DNA of 64,000 bases from Marinifilum flexuosum. Its GTDB lineage: Bacteria > Bacteroidota > Bacteroidia > Bacteroidales > Marinifilaceae. The notes under the pieces are model-generated. The model was given only the letters and a program-made list of their open reading frames with translations, had not been told where the DNA came from and did not search any database. This document shows positions 18,650 through 26,989 of the stretch, piece after piece. The stretch is taken from positions 620,001 through 684,000 of the forward strand of contig NZ_RAPQ01000009.1 of the NCBI RefSeq assembly GCF_003610555.1. Reading direction: 5' to 3'. Position 1 is the first letter of the stretch. Each line of letters opens with the position of its first letter. The position numbers and the translations under genes were made by a program.

Positions 18650-18764
18650 CAACAAAGGCTTCGCGAATGCGAAGCCTTAATTGTTAGTGATTAGTTAGTG
18701 GTTAGATTTTACTTGTCTAACAACAAGAAAATCAATTGTGTGATTAGTAAAGTTACAAATGGTA
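18650..18764 (-). ncRNA. Candidate small RNA or leader with terminator hairpin
   Basis: On the minus strand a promoter-like TACCATTTG (18764-18756, spacing one base longer than consensus) is followed by a small hairpin (CTTGT/ACAAG), the A/C-rich string ATCTAACCACTAAC, and a strong stem AAGGCTTCGC/GCGAAGCCTT (18655-18678) ending TTTGTTGTTTTG. The plus-strand string TTAGTGGTTAGA (18695-18706) recurs exactly at 30395-30406 and 30573-30584. It ends more than 300 bp before citD, so an independent transcript is more likely than a cit leader. Orientation is uncertain. Confidence 0.4.
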
Positions 18765-19145
18765 ATTGTGTTTACTTTTTAAATACGCCACAATATAAGT
18801 TTAATTTTTCTATTTACGCAAACGTTTTCTGAAAAATTATTCACTGCATTTTTTATTTTTATTTATTCTTTAACTCAAAAAATTAGTTGTCAGTTTTTAA
18901 GTATCTATTAAAGAAATATTTCCGTTAATACTTCTAATTCTAACATTTTCAAAAAAAACTGCACATCATATTTTTCATCTGTTTATAATTTTCTTGTTAA
19001 GGTCAGATGGAAGCCGCAAGATCAAAATAATCATGTCGTGTGTTTAATCATTCTCGTTTCATTCAATCCATAAAATTTAATTGTGGATTAATTCTTTTAC
19101 CATGTCATTAATCCACAATTAAGCCAAAAATTAAGAGGCTCAAAC

Positions 19146-19290
19146 TAATTTCGTATTGTAAGAATAAATTAATTGATCGTTTAAAGATTAGATTAGTATA
19201 GTTAGTTTAGAGTTAGCTTAAACTGTTCCACACAAACAGTTTCGATTGAAAGTGAGAATAGCCCTGTACCACAACATGGGCTATTTTTAC
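19146..19290 (+). ncRNA. Candidate small RNA unit, related to those at 30.3 and 30.5 kb
   Basis: A -7-like TAATTTCG (19146-19153) is followed by TATTGTAAGAA, then AAGATTAGATTAGTATAGTT, a hairpin AAACTGT/ACAGTTT (19220-19242) and a terminator AATAGCCC/GGGCTATT (19257-19285) with TTTAC. The start resembles the unit at 30513 (TATTTG-TATTGTAAAAA, then ATAGATTAGATTTAGG). There is no ORF within it. Confidence 0.45.
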
Positions 19291-19293
19291 AAA

Positions 19294-19333
19294 AAAAAGG
19301 AGCAATTAGGTTTCAACCCAAAAACTCCTTTTC
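19294..19333 (-). terminator. Terminator of the ADP-dependent kinase gene
   Basis: Minus-strand AAAAGGAG pairs with CTCCTTTT, with an inner GGGTT/AACC pairing, followed by eight T; about 20 bp after the stop at 19354. Confidence 0.75.
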
Positions 19334-19353
19334 ATTGACAATTATATTTTTAT

Positions 19354-20787
19354 TTACACAGCGCCAACCAATGATACTGATGAAATTGTATCACCCATTC
19401 CTACCAGTGTAACAGGTTTTTCAATTAAAATGGTTGGAACAGCAATTACTTCAATTTCTTCATTAGAATAAATCCCAGAAGTTAATAATTCATTTTCGCC
19501 AAGTATATTTTTAACAGTATTGCTTAAGCCCTCAAGTTCATTCAAACCCACATCCGATACCTTATGATCTTTGGCCCACATTAATACATCTTTGCTGTTA
19601 ATTGCACCAGTTCCAGCTTTAGCTGCCGCAACCGTTGCTGCCAACTGCATTCCGTTTCTGTTTTGCAATGGAGTAACCTTAAATCCTTTTTGCTGAAGAG
19701 TTACATACAAACCAAACATGTGCAACTGCATTCTTGGACATTTGGTATAATCATATACCTTTAACATCCCTTTAAATAGATTTGATGCATTGGTATTCTG
19801 ATCACACTCTTGTGCCAATTCCTCCTCACCAATAACTTCAAGAATATCTATTAATTCTCGCTCATTAAATCCAAGGCTATCAACATCCTGAACCAGGCTA
19901 TCAATCAAATGTTTTCTTACCACTTTATCCTGAGTTGAAGCAACTTCAAGGTGAAGAAGGTTATCCGGACAAGATTTTCTCCATTCGGCAATCATCTCTT
20001 TTGAAAGCTCAATTCGTTCAGCTCCTTTAGTTCCATCGGCTAAAGTTTCATGCAACATCTGATATCCAGATAAAATAATGTATTCAGGATTTACATCATC
20101 CTTCGCCATTCTTTTATTAAAGTTATCATCAATATGAAGCTTGAAATTCAATGGATCATAAGTAGCAATGAATCGATTTGCTTTAGGACAAGTGTAAGTT
20201 TCTCCTCCAATGGTTAAAGAATCTCCTTTATCAAACTCGATAATCCAGTGAATTAATGCATTATCATCTTTACGATCTACATTAAAGGCTTGTTGCAGCT
20301 CACCATTCTCATCAGTTGTTAATAAGTTTGGTAAATCCAAAAACAATTGAGATTGCTCTTTAGGAGAAGATGCACAATGCACATAAACATTTTGCACACC
20401 ACATACAGCCATTGCATTAGCAACGATTCCTCCCTGGCCTCCCATTTGTAACTTATCGTAGCCAACATTCTTATTCAACCAATAAAAAACTTCAACATCT
20501 TCAATTAACCATTCCTCAGCAATACCACCTTTAAAGCAGTGAAGAATACCTCTAATTGCATCCTCATTTTTTCTAATTGCTTTCTCTTCTTCAGATATAA
20601 TTAAATTTGTGTCAAGCTTATTGTTTTCAATCAACTTCTCTACATCTTTTCCACTCACCTTGATCACAGCATCTACATTTGCATTAAAGGCACTAATTAA
20701 ACCTTTAATCTCTCCCATTTTCTCCAATTGCTCAGGCGCTGTACTATAATTCTTAAGCCAGGCAGCTTTTAATTCACTTTTTGACAT
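19354..20787 (-). CDS. ADP-dependent glucokinase/phosphofructokinase family kinase
   Basis: A 477-residue ribokinase-fold sugar kinase of the ADP-dependent family, close to the 450-500 residues of archaeal members. The substrate-domain start FNANVDAVIKV is near 33-43. A GGQGGIVANAMA block follows near 115-127, then LGFNERELIDIL (the NxxE-type segment), and the catalytic GMGDTISS near the C terminus with D466 as likely base. It would phosphorylate glucose or fructose-6-phosphate with ADP as donor. This family is best known from Euryarchaeota and animals and is uncommon in bacteria. Substrate cannot be settled from sequence. Monocistronic, with its own terminator. Confidence 0.8.
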   Translation of the reverse strand: MSKSELKAAWLKNYSTAPEQLEKMGEIKGLISAFNANVDAVIKVSGKDVEKLIENNKLDTNLIISEEEKAIRKNEDAIRGILHCFKGGIAEEWLIEDVEVFYWLNKNVGYDKLQMGGQGGIVANAMAVCGVQNVYVHCASSPKEQSQLFLDLPNLLTTDENGELQQAFNVDRKDDNALIHWIIEFDKGDSLTIGGETYTCPKANRFIATYDPLNFKLHIDDNFNKRMAKDDVNPEYIILSGYQMLHETLADGTKGAERIELSKEMIAEWRKSCPDNLLHLEVASTQDKVVRKHLIDSLVQDVDSLGFNERELIDILEVIGEEELAQECDQNTNASNLFKGMLKVYDYTKCPRMQLHMFGLYVTLQQKGFKVTPLQNRNGMQLAATVAAAKAGTGAINSKDVLMWAKDHKVSDVGLNELEGLSNTVKNILGENELLTSGIYSNEEIEVIAVPTILIEKPVTLVGMGDTISSVSLVGAV

Positions 20788-20921
20788 TTGAGATGTTTTA
20801 TTTTATTATTCAATTATAACCACAAGTTTAACTAGCAAATTAATGCAATTATCGATCAAAAACTTAATATCGAAGTGATTTTTATTCAAAATTTTACTGC
20901 AATGGTTTGCAGAACAATCAC

Positions 20922-20955
20922 AAAAAAAGCCTTCGCAAATTTCTTTGCAAAGGCC
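20922..20955 (-). terminator. Intrinsic terminator after the SPFH gene
   Basis: Minus-strand stem GCCTTTGCAAA/TTTGCGAAGGC (one mismatch) with a short loop followed by seven T; 28 bp after the stop at 20983. Confidence 0.85.
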
Positions 20956-20982
20956 ATAACTGAATTTCGAAAATTAAAAGGA

Positions 20983-22293
20983 CTATTTTTTCAATTTCGT
21001 ATCCATTAACTGATTTGCCATAGCAGCACCAATTAATGATTCAAGTGGTGTTTTTCCATTTTTGCCATCATTACCAGTAATCATTACATCCGGGAATTTA
21101 ATTTTGGCAATCTCTTTAGCAACACCAATTGCAATTTCTTTTTCAATTTGAGCTCTTTCCTGAGGCGTTAAACCAGCCGAAACCAACTTCGCATTTTGAT
21201 AAGATTCTGCATCAGCAGCTACTTTTTTTGCAGCTGATTTAAGCTTTTCGGTTTCTAATGCAATCGCTGCAAGTCTTTTGTTTGTTTCCTCTTGCTTCAA
21301 TTTTGTTTCAATGGAAATCAAAGCCTTTACCTGTTCCTTTTCCTGAGCAACACGTTCTGCTGCTTTATCTCTTTCCCCCTCTGCTACGATACGTGCCTGA
21401 GCATCTTTTGCTGTTTTAATCTTCTGTTGCTCTAACTGTCTTTTTGCAGATTCATCACGCTGTGCTTCCAATCGCTTTTTAAATACTGCTTCCAAGATAA
21501 CATCATCTACAATCACCTGAGCTACAATAATATTATTCTCGTTAATATCATGAGGGATACGAATGAATTTTCCATTTTTATCTTTTCTTTTCTTCACCTC
21601 ATAACGTGTTTGAATTTCCTTGATCTCACGACTACTATCTTCAATCGAGGAAATTATGGTATCACGATACTCCAATTTTTCTACACTATAGGCTCCATCC
21701 TTTAACTGGTCTTCAATAGCAACCCTAAAGTCGGATGCAGATCCAGAAATATAATCTTGTGCTGCAAACATGTAACCAGTATTTGACACAACCTCACGAA
21801 CTGTTGGAATCAAAGTATTTTGCGCTAAGTTTTGAAGTGACCTAAACTCAATTGCCATTTCAATGAATGATTCTTTATCTGTGGGCAATTGGAAACGAGT
21901 AGATAATTTTGCCGATGCAGTCACCTGATCGATAAAACGAATAGGAATTGGATTCATAACACCTTCTATATCATCATTATTCTCTCCCTTACTTACTACC
22001 TTAACATCAATATATTTCTGCCAAGGGATAATTTTAGCGAAACCTCTCCATTTAATACCTTCTGTCATCACAGCATCCTTTCCACCATTAGGATAAACAA
22101 CAAAATACTGATATCCTGGTTCTGCCCAGAAAAACATAAATGGCAAAATAATCATAATAACTCCCGAACCTATTACGCCAAGAGAAAATCTGGAAGTGAG
22201 TTTCGAAAAAGCTTGCGCTTTGCTAACTAACAATGGCTTTAACAATAGCATTGCCAATCCTGCTAATACAATAATAACTCCTAATACAATCAT
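20983..22293 (-). CDS. SPFH/band-7 (prohibitin-like) membrane protein
   Basis: A 436-residue protein. Two hydrophobic segments (about 1-20 and 38-58) are followed by an SPFH-like domain (about 60-260, with FRSLQNLAQNTLIPTVREVV) and a long charged coiled coil (about 265-385, rich in A, E, K, Q). The final 45 residues contain VAKEIAKIKFPDVMITGND, which resembles the C-terminal assembly region of flotillin-like proteins. Such proteins oligomerise at the inner membrane and scaffold proteases or transporters. Partner unknown. Monocistronic. Confidence 0.8.
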   Translation of the reverse strand: MIVLGVIIVLAGLAMLLLKPLLVSKAQAFSKLTSRFSLGVIGSGVIMIILPFMFFWAEPGYQYFVVYPNGGKDAVMTEGIKWRGFAKIIPWQKYIDVKVVSKGENNDDIEGVMNPIPIRFIDQVTASAKLSTRFQLPTDKESFIEMAIEFRSLQNLAQNTLIPTVREVVSNTGYMFAAQDYISGSASDFRVAIEDQLKDGAYSVEKLEYRDTIISSIEDSSREIKEIQTRYEVKKRKDKNGKFIRIPHDINENNIIVAQVIVDDVILEAVFKKRLEAQRDESAKRQLEQQKIKTAKDAQARIVAEGERDKAAERVAQEKEQVKALISIETKLKQEETNKRLAAIALETEKLKSAAKKVAADAESYQNAKLVSAGLTPQERAQIEKEIAIGVAKEIAKIKFPDVMITGNDGKNGKTPLESLIGAAMANQLMDTKLKK

Positions 22294-22430
22294 AAATTAA
22301 TTTGGTTTAATTGATTTTCTAATTCAAGGACCAAAGTATAATTTATAACTGAAAGATCTATTATTTTTATGTTCGTTTTCGATTAAGACAATTTTTACAC
22401 CGTGAAACCTGTTTTTTTACATGTTATACT

Positions 22431-22464
22431 AAAAACAAAAAAGCTCACCACAAGGATGAGCTTC
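22431..22464 (-). terminator. Orphan terminator
   Basis: Minus-strand stem AAGCTCA/TGAGCTT with a nine-base loop followed by TTTTGTTTTTAG. It points left and lies upstream of the SPFH start, so it does not end an intact gene. It may end a short transcript or mark a lost gene. Confidence 0.6.
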
Positions 22465-22636
22465 TAGTTCTATAAGTTCCCTCAATCTAAAAAGTCTCTA
22501 AACATTCTTAAATACAAGGTTTTCACCCTCTACATCCACCATTATTTTTTGATTGTCTGTAATGTTTTCGGACAGTATTTCATTTTTCTCAAATAAATGT
22601 CAATAGAAATTAACCTGATACATCTGGATATTTATA

Positions 22637-22644
22637 TATATTTG
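22637..22644 (+). promoter_or_regulatory. OsmC promoter -7 element
   Basis: TATATTTG matches TAnnTTTG exactly, 40 bp before the ATG at 22684. It lies inside the longer upstream open frame (from 22597), so it decides the start in favour of 22684. Confidence 0.6.
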
Positions 22645-22683
22645 CCAACTAAAATTCTAAAAACAATTCGAAAATATTATTAT

Positions 22684-23097
22684 ATGAAAGCAACAACTAT
22701 CTGGACAAAAGGAATGTCATCGGTAATTACAGACAACAGAGGTCATGAAATCACAATAGATTTACCAGAAGCAAAAGGTGGAGAAGATCTTGGTGCAACA
22801 GCATTTGAAGTGTGTTTAATGAGCTACTCTGGTTGTGTAAACACAATTTTTAACATTGTAGCAAAGAAAATGCGTATTGAGTTCGAAGCATTGGTTGTTG
22901 ATACTGTAGGATCTCAAAAAGATGGAGCTCCAACTTTCACTGATGTTGAAGTTGAGTTAAAAATTGATTCTGAAGCTAGTGATGAAAAAATCGAAAAATG
23001 CCTTCAGCAAACTTTAAAAATGTGTCCTGTAGGAGTTCTATTCCACCAAGCAGGTGTAAACACTACTTATAAGATTGAAAAAATGCAGAAGGCTTAA
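22684..23097 (+). CDS. OsmC family protein
   Basis: A 137-residue OsmC/Ohr-fold protein starting MKATTIWTKGMSS. Cysteines sit in FEVCLMSYSGCVNTIF (C44, C51) and in LKMCPVGVLF near the C terminus; the second and third match the usual family pair, with C44 extra. Family members reduce organic hydroperoxides or bind small molecules. This branch resembles YhfA-like OsmC proteins, whose role is unknown. The neighbouring secreted peroxiredoxin on the same strand suggests a redox theme, though a strong terminator separates the two. Confidence 0.85.
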   Translation: MKATTIWTKGMSSVITDNRGHEITIDLPEAKGGEDLGATAFEVCLMSYSGCVNTIFNIVAKKMRIEFEALVVDTVGSQKDGAPTFTDVEVELKIDSEASDEKIEKCLQQTLKMCPVGVLFHQAGVNTTYKIEKMQKA

Positions 23098-23118
23098 GCA
23101 AGCTGTACCACAACACTT

Positions 23119-23149
23119 AAATCCCTCGCCTTTGGTGAGGGATTTTTTT
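23119..23149 (+). terminator. Intrinsic terminator after the OsmC gene
   Basis: AAATCCCTC pairs with GAGGGATTT around a short loop (inner GCC/GGT) and runs into seven T. Confidence 0.9.
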
Positions 23150-23244
23150 ATCATTAACAAATCATTAACTCCTACATGATTAGTAATATTTGAACAGAAC
23201 AAAAATAAAAGACTATTTTGTGTTTTATTTTAACATTCTATATC

Positions 23245-23826
23245 ATGAAAAGAATATTTGGATTATTAATATTACTAATTAGCCTTACAAGCTATGCTCA
23301 AAGAGAAGCAAGCTCTATAAAAGTTGGCGATAAAGCACCTATGTTTGAAGCCAAAGATCAGAATGGGAATCTTGTTAAAAGTTCCGACATCTTGAAAAAT
23401 GAACAACTGATCGTTGTATTTTACCGTGGAGAGTGGTGTCCGTACTGCAACAAACACCTTTCTCACTTACAGGAAAATCTTGGTAAATTCAAGAAAGCGG
23501 GAGCACAGTTGGTTGCGGTTTCACCAGAAATTCCGGTTAATGTGGATAAAACCATTGAAAAGACAAATGCAGAATATCCAGTATTGTTTGATGAAAACAG
23601 CAAAATCATGAAAAAATATGGGGTTGAATTCATGCTACCGGAACACTTACAAAAAAGATACAAGAACTATGGTGTAGACCTTAGTATTACCAATGGTAAT
23701 AATGATCAATTATTGCCTGTTCCGGCTACCTATATCATAGGAAAAGACGGTAAAGTGAAGTACATACAATATGATCCTGATTACAAAAGCAGATCGAATG
23801 CTAAAGATATATTACAGCATTTGTAA
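23245..23826 (+). CDS. Secreted peroxiredoxin-like protein (AhpC/TSA family)
   Basis: A 193-residue thioredoxin-fold protein. The start at 23245 gives a normal signal peptide (MKRIFGLLILLISLTSYAQ). The mature domain has the active-site string FYRGEWCPYCNKHLSHL with C65 and C68, then VAVSPEIP, VLFDENSK, and PVPATYIIGKDGKV with the cis-proline region. The CxxC pair at the peroxidatic position is typical of the BCP-like/redoxin branch. Probably periplasmic peroxide reduction or thiol-disulfide exchange. Confidence 0.85.
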   Translation: MKRIFGLLILLISLTSYAQREASSIKVGDKAPMFEAKDQNGNLVKSSDILKNEQLIVVFYRGEWCPYCNKHLSHLQENLGKFKKAGAQLVAVSPEIPVNVDKTIEKTNAEYPVLFDENSKIMKKYGVEFMLPEHLQKRYKNYGVDLSITNGNNDQLLPVPATYIIGKDGKVKYIQYDPDYKSRSNAKDILQHL

Positions 23827-23829
23827 ACA

Positions 23830-23864
23830 AAAATGGGACTGTATATCCAAAACAGTCCCATTTT
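23830..23864. terminator. Bidirectional terminator between convergent genes
   Basis: AAAATGGGACTGT pairs with ACAGTCCCATTTT around a nine-base loop, with A and T runs on both sides, so it can serve the peroxiredoxin gene (+) and the GH92 gene (-). Confidence 0.85.
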
Positions 23865-23869
23865 AAAAT

Positions 23870-26800
23870 TTAATTAATCAGAATTTCATCAACAAAAATC
23901 CAATGCTTTCTGCCTCCAGCCATGTGCCAATCTGGTATTGGTCCATTCTTAAATGTTACTCTTAGGTATCGACAATTAACCGATGGAAATTCAATTACAG
24001 GTCTGCTTACATATCTGCGTTCATCTCCTGGAGATTCCATACTTATAGTTTTTACCAGTTGATAGTTCTTTTGATCATTTGAAACATACACTTCAATTTC
24101 ATCAGGATTAAAGATCCATGCTCCTGGATAAATTAGAATTCCAGGTTTCACCTCACAAATGCCTCTTACTTCTCCAAGGTCAATATCAACATGTAGATCT
24201 TTCAAATCAACTCCTGTCCAAAATCCATCATTAAAGGTTATTGAGCCAAAACCTCCATCTACGAGTTGAGCTCCAGATTTTTCACCGTAACCAATACCAT
24301 TGCCTTCCACCTTAACTTTTGGATAACCAGTTTGAGTATTAAATGGAATTCCTTTTAAATAATGTAAAAGCAAACTTCCACTCTCTTTTAGTCCTGGCTT
24401 AAATGCTTTGGCCTTAATAGTAGCATCCTCGTTGATCACGATTGGATTCTGATATTTTTTAGAATTCACTTCAGGTTCAGAACCATCTATTGTATATCTG
24501 ATTTCTGCTCCTTTTGTGCCACAAAGCAATTCCACCGTTTTTCGCTTCTCAAAACTAAAAGTAATATCATTGACGTAAGGCATTAGAACCTGTTTTTCCT
24601 CATGCAGTTTGTAAGCTTCTGATGGCTTTATACCATTTAAGTCTGCCAAATCAGCCTTAGTGTTACCCCACTTTTTATTTGGTTTACTGCCCATTTCGAA
24701 AACCAGCTTACCTCCATGTTTAATTTGATCGTAAGTAATAAATGGTTTGGTAAATTCCTTATTATTTAGTTTTGCAGATTGGATGTAAATGTTCTTTGGG
24801 GAATTGTTATTAGCCACAACCGTAAACACCTTACCATTTTCAAGATTGATACTTGCTTTTTGATAGGCGGGAGATCCAATTTGATACTGGTTGCTACCCG
24901 GACAAACAGGATAAAATCCCAAAGCCCCAAAAATATACCAGGATGACATTTGACCCAAATCATCATTATTATCCAAGCCTGCAGGATGATCATGATAAAA
25001 GCGAGGAAGAATTTCCCTTACCAACTTCTGAGTTTTCCATGGCTGACCGGCATAAACATACAAGTAAGGCATTTGATGAGATGGCTCATCGCCATGACCA
25101 TATTTTCCAATGAAACCGGAAATATCCACATGCTGTGAGCCTCCAATTTCAGAATCATCAGCAAAAATTGCATCCAGCCAGGAAGCAAATTTCTCCTTGC
25201 CTCCATGCAACTGCATTAGGTAAGCCATATCGTGAGGCACGTAAGACGAGTATCCCCAAATATTTCCTGACACATAGTTCTTCACCAATCCATCCCACTT
25301 GCTCTTATCCACATTCACCAGTTTACCATTTTGAAGTTTAGGCAATAAGTATCCCGATTCTACATCAAATAAGTTGCGGTATCCTTTCGACCTTTTCAGG
25401 AATAGGGAGGCATCATCGTTTTTTCCAAGTTTATGTGCCACCTGACTCAAGCACCAATCGTAGTAATTGTACTCGGTCGTTTTCGAAACAGAACTGCCAA
25501 TTTCACCCGGAACAAAATCCATATCGATATAAAAGTTCATTCCATTTACATCGTAACTATTGCTATGTTTTTCCAGATTAAAAGCTGCCGCTTTCATCGC
25601 ATCATAGGCAGCCTGATTGTCAATCCCTTCAATATCTTTCAAAATGGCATCAGTCATTACCGAAACGGTGCTGTATCCAATCATACAAACATTATCATGT
25701 CCCAAACATTCCCATACTGGTAAACCAACTTTTGAATCGGTATATCTTGATGAAAGTGAGTTCACAAAGTCAACTGTTTTCTCCTGCTCTACAATTGCCA
25801 TTAAAGGATGAACAGCACGGTAGGTATCCCAAGTAGAAAAGTTACTGTACTGATCGAAATCGGAATGGTACTTTTTCCCTTCCACCATATATTCTCCGCT
25901 AACATCCGAAATCAAATTTGGTGATATCATGGAATGATAAAGGGCCGTATAGAAGTTTCTTTTGTCTGATAGTTGATCCGTTTCGATATGAAACTTATTC
26001 ATTTTTTCTTCCCAAAGATTCTGAGCTTTTCTAAGCACCTTTTTAAATGATACTCCTTTTGCTTCAGCATCGAAATTGGCTTTGGCTCCTTCATAACTCA
26101 CATGCGAAAGTGCTACTTTAACATCCACTGTTTCACCCGAACTCACATCAAAACTAACGAAAGCTTTCACTCGTTTAGCACTTGCTTTCTTTGTATCAGC
26201 CTGAATTTTATCATCTATCGCAACACCACTTTGTTCGAATGATTTGGAAAATTTCGCATAGAAATACACTTTCCGATCTCCTCCTTCTCCATTGCAATGC
26301 TTCCATCCTCTGATTTCACTATCCGATAAGATTTCAATTTCTGTTTCCTGAACATTCTCCATGATATTGTGGGTAGGATCAAGAATTACATTTCCTTGCC
26401 CGGCAGTATTGAAAGTATACCTGTGAAATCCAACTCTCGGCGTACAAGTCAACTCCACTTTTACATTGTAATCATCTAAAACAACAGCATAATATCCTGC
26501 CGAGGCTTCTTCTCTATCGTGTGAAAATCTGGAACGAAATCCATTGTCCGTATTTTCTTCCGTACCCGCTTTTACCTTTATTTCTCCTAAAGTTGGCATC
26601 AGTAAAATATCACCCAATCCTGCCAAACCAGCTCCACTAATATGGGTATGTGCAAATCCTTTTAAAATGGAATCGCTATAGTGATAACCCGAACACCAAT
26701 CCCAGGCTTTAAAATCATTACTGGGACTTAGCTGCACCATACCAAAAGGCAAAGTTGCCCCTGGAAATGTATGAGCATGACCATCGGTCCCGATCATGGG

Positions 26801-26887
26801 ATCGACATACTGAATCAGTTGCTTATTATCCGCAAAAAGACTAGATGTAATAAACAACAAAAGGAATATTTGAATTAATTTCTTCAT
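23870..26887 (-). CDS. GH92 family alpha-1,2-mannosidase
   Basis: A 1005-residue secreted glycoside hydrolase. Signal peptide 1-19. The GH92 start QYVDPMIGTDGHAHTFPG and PFGMVQLSPSND is near 25-57. The C-terminal (alpha/alpha)6 catalytic region contains GHGDEPSHQMPYLYVYAG and GLDNNDDLGQMSSWYIFGAL, with the conserved Glu, Asp and calcium-binding residues. After about residue 775 come a chitobiase/FN3-like segment (IRYTIDGSEP) and a discoidin-like domain (IDLGEVRGICEVKPG). GH92 enzymes trim alpha-mannose from N-glycans or yeast mannan in a calcium-dependent way. No SusC/SusD pair is adjacent, so this is not part of a visible utilisation locus. Confidence 0.93.
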   Translation of the reverse strand: MKKLIQIFLLLFITSSLFADNKQLIQYVDPMIGTDGHAHTFPGATLPFGMVQLSPSNDFKAWDWCSGYHYSDSILKGFAHTHISGAGLAGLGDILLMPTLGEIKVKAGTEENTDNGFRSRFSHDREEASAGYYAVVLDDYNVKVELTCTPRVGFHRYTFNTAGQGNVILDPTHNIMENVQETEIEILSDSEIRGWKHCNGEGGDRKVYFYAKFSKSFEQSGVAIDDKIQADTKKASAKRVKAFVSFDVSSGETVDVKVALSHVSYEGAKANFDAEAKGVSFKKVLRKAQNLWEEKMNKFHIETDQLSDKRNFYTALYHSMISPNLISDVSGEYMVEGKKYHSDFDQYSNFSTWDTYRAVHPLMAIVEQEKTVDFVNSLSSRYTDSKVGLPVWECLGHDNVCMIGYSTVSVMTDAILKDIEGIDNQAAYDAMKAAAFNLEKHSNSYDVNGMNFYIDMDFVPGEIGSSVSKTTEYNYYDWCLSQVAHKLGKNDDASLFLKRSKGYRNLFDVESGYLLPKLQNGKLVNVDKSKWDGLVKNYVSGNIWGYSSYVPHDMAYLMQLHGGKEKFASWLDAIFADDSEIGGSQHVDISGFIGKYGHGDEPSHQMPYLYVYAGQPWKTQKLVREILPRFYHDHPAGLDNNDDLGQMSSWYIFGALGFYPVCPGSNQYQIGSPAYQKASINLENGKVFTVVANNNSPKNIYIQSAKLNNKEFTKPFITYDQIKHGGKLVFEMGSKPNKKWGNTKADLADLNGIKPSEAYKLHEEKQVLMPYVNDITFSFEKRKTVELLCGTKGAEIRYTIDGSEPEVNSKKYQNPIVINEDATIKAKAFKPGLKESGSLLLHYLKGIPFNTQTGYPKVKVEGNGIGYGEKSGAQLVDGGFGSITFNDGFWTGVDLKDLHVDIDLGEVRGICEVKPGILIYPGAWIFNPDEIEVYVSNDQKNYQLVKTISMESPGDERRYVSRPVIEFPSVNCRYLRVTFKNGPIPDWHMAGGRKHWIFVDEILIN

Positions 26888-26989
26888 GAATAAATTGCTT
26901 TAGGATACAATACCTATATATATCCTGCAAATAAAATCCTGCATGGTTAAGATTTTGATTAATTCATGATTAATCCTCTATATATTTCA

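Larger units (their letters stand above)
18331..19353. other. 1-kb gene-free region upstream of the citrate lyase operon
   Basis: It lies between the citD start and the 3' end of the kinase gene. No ORF looks coding. It contains two small promoter/leader/terminator-like units (about 18650-18764, probably minus strand; 19146-19290, plus strand) and the kinase terminator (19294-19333). The remainder is AT-rich with no clear structure. Regulatory sites for citrate lyase probably lie near 18340-18480. Confidence 0.6.
22294..22683. other. Gene-free region between the divergent SPFH and OsmC genes
   Basis: Contains a minus-strand terminator (22431-22464) whose upstream gene is missing, a short open stretch on the minus strand upstream of it that may be a gene remnant (about 22495-22590), and the OsmC promoter (22637-22644). 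Nothing else recognised. Confidence 0.5.

Noticed and set aside
22597-22683. Upstream extension of the OsmC protein by 29 residues
   Set aside because: The extension crosses an exact TAnnTTTG promoter element and is not part of the OsmC fold; start set at 22684.
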